Source: Ferroacidibacillus organovorans (GTDB taxonomy: Bacteria > Bacillota > Bacilli > Alicyclobacillales > SLC66). Taken from it: a stretch of 64,000 nt of DNA. The stretch covers positions 62,001 to 126,000 of the forward strand of contig NZ_LSUQ01000001.1 of assembly GCF_001642725.1 (NCBI RefSeq), given 5' to 3'. The notes under the pieces are model-generated. The model was not told where the DNA came from and did no database searches. It saw only the letters and a program-made list of their open reading frames with translations. The position numbers were made by a program, and so were the translations under genes. Below are positions 61,106 to 64,000 of the stretch, one piece after another (position 1 is the first letter of the stretch; each line of letters starts with the position of its first letter).

Positions 61106-61903
61106 TTGACATACGAAATTTTTAAACGGTTGTCAGCTGCTACGCTGACAGTTGGTTCTTTTCTTATGTTTTTTGGTGGTGACGCAACCAGTATGGCGGC
61201 GACGCTTCCAGCGGCACCATACACTGTTAAGGCGGGGGATACGCCTCTTTCAATCGCTCACCTCACTGGCTTTAGTGTTTCTCGTTTTGATTTGGTCAAT
61301 CACCTCGCTGGTCCGAGTGCGCGTTTGATTCCAGGTGAAAAAGTGGCGCTCCCATTTTTGTATCGTGTGTCATCTGGCGATACACTCTCTTATCTTGCGC
61401 AGCATTACGGCACGACGGTCGCGCGGATCATGGCATTGAACCACCTGCACAGCTCGTTGATTTACGCGGGGCAGACACTGCTTTTCGCGCGAGGAAGTGC
61501 CGCTGTTCAGCATGTTGCACATCCGCTCGTTTTTCGAGCGGCGAATGTCTCGTCCCATGTTGCACCTGCACCAACACCCGCAAAACAAGGACTGGGGACG
61601 TTTTTGGCCAGCGCCTATGATCCGTCCGTCTCTTCGAATGGGCCGTGGGGTGCGGTTGACTATTTTGGACAACCCCTCAAGTTCGGGGATGTCGCGGTCG
61701 ACCCGAGTGTCATACCACTTGGCTCAACGCTTTATATCAGCGGTTACTCAGATCCGGCGCTGCCGGCTGGTGGATTTTATGCAAAAGCGGTGGATACAGG
61801 CGGCGCAATCAAGGGAAAACGAATCGATGTGTTCTTGCCAACCTATACCGCTGCCATGAACTTTGGGTTGGAGAATGTCAGTGTCTCCATCGTTCGAAAG
61901 TAA
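61106..61903 (+). CDS. secreted LysM x2 and 3D-domain cell-wall protein
   Basis: 265 residues from TTG 61106, preceded by GGGAGGAAA. A signal peptide is near residues 8-35. Two LysM repeats follow (YTVKAGDTPLSIAHLTG and YRVSSGDTLSYLAQHYGT), a linker, and a 3D domain with SAYDPS, AVDPSVIPLGSTLYI and AVDTGGAIKGKRIDVF. Likely a peptidoglycan lytic enzyme of the Rpf/YuiC/YocH type. Control by the c-di-AMP riboswitch directly upstream ties wall turnover to turgor/potassium signalling. Confidence 0.9.
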   Translation: MTYEIFKRLSAATLTVGSFLMFFGGDATSMAATLPAAPYTVKAGDTPLSIAHLTGFSVSRFDLVNHLAGPSARLIPGEKVALPFLYRVSSGDTLSYLAQHYGTTVARIMALNHLHSSLIYAGQTLLFARGSAAVQHVAHPLVFRAANVSSHVAPAPTPAKQGLGTFLASAYDPSVSSNGPWGAVDYFGQPLKFGDVAVDPSVIPLGSTLYISGYSDPALPAGGFYAKAVDTGGAIKGKRIDVFLPTYTAAMNFGLENVSVSIVRK

Positions 61904-61924
61904 GGGTGTCTAAGACGGATTGGT

Positions 61925-61954
61925 TTGAAACGCGCGTGCCCGCTCCGTTATACT
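61925..61954 (+). promoter_or_regulatory. sigma-A type promoter of the peroxiredoxin gene
   Basis: TTGAAA (61925-61930), an 18-base spacer, TATACT (61949-61954). Confidence 0.75.
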
Positions 61955-61999
61955 GACTGAGTAAACGGAGGTTGTTATTCCACAGTCGGGAGGTACGTT

Positions 62000-62452
62000 A
62001 TGCCAATCATGTCTGGACAAGCCCCTACGTTTCAACTCGCTGCGACTGGTGAGCGGAACGTTTCGCTTGAATCGTATGTGGGGAAAACCGTGGTTCTCTT
62101 TTTCTATCCAAAAGATGACACACCAGGCTGAACCACGGAAGCGACCGGTTTTCGCGATCAGTATGAGCTGTTCGTCGAAAAAGGGGTTGCCGTGCTCGGT
62201 GTGAGCACTGATTCGATCGCGTCTCACGAAAAGTTTGCCGCGAAATACCAATTGCCATTTCCATTGCTTTCCGATCCTGACGCAGCGATTTGTAAAGCCT
62301 ATGAGGTGTATGTCGAAAAAAACATGTATGGTAAAAAGTACATGGGCATTGAACGCACCACATTTGTGATCGATGGGGAAGGTCAGATTGCGAGAGTCTA
62401 TCCTAAAGTGAAAGTGGATGGACACGCAGAAAAGGTTCTTGCAGATCTATAA
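62000..62452 (+). CDS. bcp: Bcp/PrxQ peroxiredoxin with in-frame TGA at the peroxidatic site; probable selenoprotein
   Basis: Read through one TGA, the frame gives a complete 150-residue PrxQ/Bcp thiol peroxidase from ATG 62000 (GGGAGGT SD). Blocks are [47 protein letters not shown] and FVIDGEGQI. Codon 44 (62129-62131) is TGA exactly where the peroxidatic Cys stands. All else, including promoter and terminator, is intact. The resolving-Cys position five residues on is Thr. Selenocysteine at this site is known in some Prx families. Alternatives are a cysteine-inserting UGA suppressor, a recent nonsense mutation, or sequence error. Downstream codons alone (from 62192) would not make a working enzyme. 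Confidence 0.8.
62129..62160 (+). promoter_or_regulatory. candidate bacterial SECIS hairpin
   Basis: Directly 3' of the TGA, GCGA (62141-62144) and TCGC (62152-62155) close a loop CCGGTTT that contains GGU, nine bases after the UGA. An alternative fold pairs CGGAA (62136-62140) with TTTCG (62150-62154) and the UGA with TCA at 62158-62160. Size and distance are near those of known bacterial SECIS elements, but stems are short and codon constraint could produce them by chance. Confidence 0.45.
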
Positions 62453-62460
62453 ATACGCTT

Positions 62461-62517
62461 AAAACCCCACATCTCGGGCCATGCTGATGAGGATGGCCTA
62501 GAGAAGGTGGGGTTTTT
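62461..62517 (+). terminator. terminator after the peroxiredoxin gene
   Basis: AAAACCCCAC (62461-62470) pairs with GTGGGGTTTT (62507-62516), with an inner GGCCAT/ATGGCC stem. Confidence 0.9.
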
Positions 62518-62812
62518 ACGCGAAATCGGCCGTTCATAATGATTTCGGTGATGGTTATTTGTGTGTCATTTGTTCCACATGCGACACTTGTTAACGTGAG
62601 CCAAAGCATAGGGCGGGATGTGTCAGATCTCGAAATCAAAGCTTGGAACGCAGCGCAAAGAGATGGTATTTTTCGAGTGATGCAGCTGCAAATTCAGAAA
62701 ATCACCAAACTGGCGGTGCAATCGCATTTTTAGGTCACGGATTTTGAAGCAATGGGTGCTCCATTCGGTGTATACTTGTCGTAATCGTATTCGCTGAAAG
62801 GAGCATTCATTC
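62518..62812. other. intergenic stretch without a supported gene
   Basis: An ATG-led frame at 62539-62733 has no SD and no recognisable motif, and I do not call it. A TATACT at 62771-62776 is a likely -10 for the Fe-S carrier gene, but no good -35 is visible. The SD for that gene (AAAGGAG) ends the stretch. Confidence 0.6.
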
Positions 62813-63160
62813 ATGGTTACACTTACAGAACAAGCTGCAGACAAAGTCAAATCGATGTTGAGCGATTCTGAGGATGCCGGACTTCGCATCGTGATCAAAC
62901 CGGGTGGTTGCTCGGGGTTTAGTTATGGACTGGCACTGGATGAACGCAAACCGAACGATATCGCAATCATCCAACACGGAGTGAGTGTGTTTGTCGATGC
63001 GGAAAATGAGCGACTCGTCGACGGCGCTCAGATTGACTATCTCGATGATTTGTCGGGAACAGGGTTTTCGATTCACAATCCGAACGCGATATCGACGTGC
63101 GGGTGCGGGTCGAGTTTTCGCACAAAAGAGGATGCCGGGCAACCGGGTTCGTGTGATTAA
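62813..63160 (+). CDS. erpA: HesB/IscA-type iron-sulfur carrier (ErpA-like)
   Basis: 115 residues of A-type carrier fold. The three conserved cysteines are in KPGGCSGFSYG near residue 34 and STCGCGSSF near 97-99. Delivers Fe-S clusters to apoproteins. The short C-terminal tail (TKEDAGQPGSCD) bears an extra Cys. In a window with IspH and ferredoxin, clients are close by. All family cysteines are encoded as Cys here, unlike some HesB-like selenoproteins. Confidence 0.92.
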   Translation: MVTLTEQAADKVKSMLSDSEDAGLRIVIKPGGCSGFSYGLALDERKPNDIAIIQHGVSVFVDAENERLVDGAQIDYLDDLSGTGFSIHNPNAISTCGCGSSFRTKEDAGQPGSCD

Positions 63161-63164
63161 AAAA

Positions 63165-63220
63165 GCGATGATGCTTAAGCATCATCGCGGGCTGCCGAGT
63201 GAATTCTCGGCAGTTTTTTT
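63165..63220 (+). terminator. palindrome plus terminator after erpA
   Basis: A perfect 24-base palindrome (63165-63188, 12-bp arms without a loop) is followed by a terminator hairpin CTGCCGAG (63192-63199)/CTCGGCAG (63206-63213) and seven T. The terminator serves erpA; the DedA stop on the other strand overlaps its end. Confidence 0.88.
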
Positions 63221-63818
63221 ATCGGCTGTGTCTGCGATTGCGCAGTAAAAAACTGATAAAGAGAACGACGAGTAGCGCCGCGGAAAGGTCTGTGAAAAGT
63301 GTGAAATGAGTTGTAACCGTTTCCCAGTGTTGCCCAAGCGCGTACCCGACGTAGGCGAGAATGGCAACCCAGGGAATGCATCCGATGATTGTAAAAATCA
63401 TAAACGTGCTGAGTCGCATCTTGGCGATTCCGGCAGGCAGCGAGATGAAGGTTCGCACAGCAGGTAAAAGCCGACTGATCAATACGGTGATTGCGCCGTA
63501 TTTGGCAAAAAAGCGTTCGGATGATTCAAAGTGACGCTCGGAAAACAAAACATAGCGTCCGTATGAGCGGAGGAAGGCTCGTCCGCCGCGCAAGCCGATC
63601 CAATAGGCCAAGAGTGAACCGATCAAATTGCCGAGCACGCCGGCGATGATCGCGGGCGCAAGACCCATTTCACCGCGAAAAGCGGCATAACCCGCAAACG
63701 TCATGATCAGTTCGCTTGGGATCGGAATACATGCACTTTCGAGTAACATGGTGAAAAAAACGGCAGCAATCCCGTAGTGACGTACAGCGTGTTCGAGAGC
63801 GAGCGATATGCCGTGCAG
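63219..63818 (-). CDS. DedA-family membrane protein; CTG start proposed
   Basis: 199 residues with about five helices. ESACIPIPSELIMTFAGY and SRLLPAVRTFISLPAGIAKM are the DedA signatures; the C-terminus is basic (RNRRHSR). ATG 63749 would remove the first helix half. The frame continues upstream as LEHAVRHYGIAAVFFTMLLES, like other DedA proteins, to a CTG at 63818 with AAAGGGG seven bases before it. No ATG, GTG or TTG occurs in that stretch. This is the second DedA gene of the window, different from the one at 51702. Confidence 0.78.
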   Translation of the reverse strand: MHGISLALEHAVRHYGIAAVFFTMLLESACIPIPSELIMTFAGYAAFRGEMGLAPAIIAGVLGNLIGSLLAYWIGLRGGRAFLRSYGRYVLFSERHFESSERFFAKYGAITVLISRLLPAVRTFISLPAGIAKMRLSTFMIFTIIGCIPWVAILAYVGYALGQHWETVTTHFTLFTDLSAALLVVLFISFLLRNRRHSR

Positions 63819-63902
63819 GTTTGTTACCCCTTTCTTTTGACAAAGAAATGGAAATGCGTGTTTAACTTTTTAATGATAGCACAGCCCGAAATGGTAGTCT
63901 AC

Positions 63903-63943
63903 TTGTCCGACGAAAAGCATACATGGTATAGTAAGTCGGACAA
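63903..63943 (+). promoter_or_regulatory. promoter embraced by a 9-bp inverted repeat
   Basis: TTGTCC (63903-63908), an 18-base spacer, TATAGT (63927-63932). TTGTCCGAC (63903-63911) and its exact complement GTCGGACAA (63935-63943) flank it, covering the -35 and the start region. This resembles a two-site operator for a repressor of the gene that begins at the window edge. Confidence 0.65.
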
Positions 63944-63983
63944 TGAACTTATTTGAGAATGGGTTGACAGAGGAGACTTTCTT

Positions 63984-64000
63984 TTGATTTCATGGACCGC
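63984..64000 (+). CDS. start of an unidentified gene, cut by the window end
   Basis: TTG at 63984 follows AGAGGAG at eight bases spacing and opens a frame reading M-I-S-W-T. Too short to identify. The promoter at 63903 and its inverted repeat would control it. Confidence 0.45.

Noticed and set aside
62192-62452. Separate small gene for the C-terminal half of the peroxiredoxin
   Set aside because: It has no SD and lacks the active site; the upstream part is in the same frame with only the TGA between.
62539-62733. Small 64-residue frame after the peroxiredoxin terminator
   Set aside because: No SD, no promoter of its own, no recognisable motif.
63165-63188. 24-base perfect palindrome as a phage attachment or operator site
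   Set aside because: It lies directly after a stop codon and before a terminator, so it is more simply part of the transcript end.
1-64000. CRISPR arrays, tRNA or rRNA genes, prophage or transposon signatures
   Set aside because: No regularly spaced repeats, cloverleaf-like sequences, integrases or transposases were seen in reading the window.

Overview
The window reads as chromosome of a Gram-positive, endospore-lineage Bacilli, most likely Alicyclobacillaceae or a close relative. This is inferred from gene content: bacillithiol deacetylase BshB2 with YojF, YfhH-, YwhD- and DUF1450-type proteins, HelD, MurT/GatD, YmfF/YmfH, D-amino-acid transaminase, SpoVE/RodA-type proteins, a c-di-AMP riboswitch and a T-box leader. 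Base composition is near 50% GC. Genes are dense and mostly housekeeping. I see no rRNA, tRNA, CRISPR array, prophage or insertion sequence.

Layout. 1-2.5 kb: end of a DMT exporter, then a T-box leader and citramalate synthase (isoleucine route). 2.6-5.8 kb: methionine salvage genes mtnD (minus) and mtnWXB (plus); mtnE lies apart at 56.2 kb. 5.8-10.4 kb: HelD, a DUF1450 protein and an S9 peptidase. 10.6-13.3 kb: yojF-bshB2 (bacillithiol) and pncB (NAD). 13.3-19.6 kb: a catalytically dead beta-lactamase-like protein, a two-component system, ispH, proline dehydrogenase, yfhH and mazG. 19.6-24.9 kb: galU, a tandem pair of GerP-like small proteins, a PLD-like lipoprotein, a PAP2 phosphatase, a degenerate cupredoxin, a HIT protein and dat. 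25-36 kb: a beta-oxidation operon (fadN-fadA-fadE) and a TetR regulator with fused isobutyryl-CoA mutase (icmF), both units with TetR-like palindromes, separated by a LysM-3D protein. 36-40.5 kb: uppP, an MFS transporter starting inside a terminator-like hairpin, a 7Fe ferredoxin, and NDH-2 with Rex-like operators. 40.7-49.9 kb: the M16 pair, an RluA-type synthase, tcdA, an SDR, murT-gatD, msrC and an MBL hydrolase. 49.9-53.6 kb: two SEDS proteins flanking a His-rich membrane protein and a DedA protein. 53.7-60.9 kb: a GSI-beta-like glutamine synthetase, nfo, mtnE, two exported proteins including a SpoIID-like one, ywhD and an arginine-decarboxylase-like gene. 61-64 kb: a c-di-AMP riboswitch with a LysM-3D cell-wall gene, a Bcp/PrxQ peroxiredoxin, an ErpA-like Fe-S carrier and a second DedA.

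The most striking signal is the peroxiredoxin at 62000-62452. Its frame is intact except for one TGA placed exactly at the peroxidatic cysteine (PG-UGA-TTEA), with a possible SECIS hairpin just 3' and its own promoter and terminator. This fits a selenocysteine peroxiredoxin better than a random nonsense mutation. No selenocysteine-insertion gene lies in the window to confirm it.

The second signal is a pattern. At least four and perhaps five genes have a good Shine-Dalgarno and a family-consistent N-terminus but no ATG, GTG or TTG in place. They offer near-cognate starts instead: ATT (cupredoxin), ATC (SpoVE-like), CTG (DedA, MFS) and possibly ACG (HelD).
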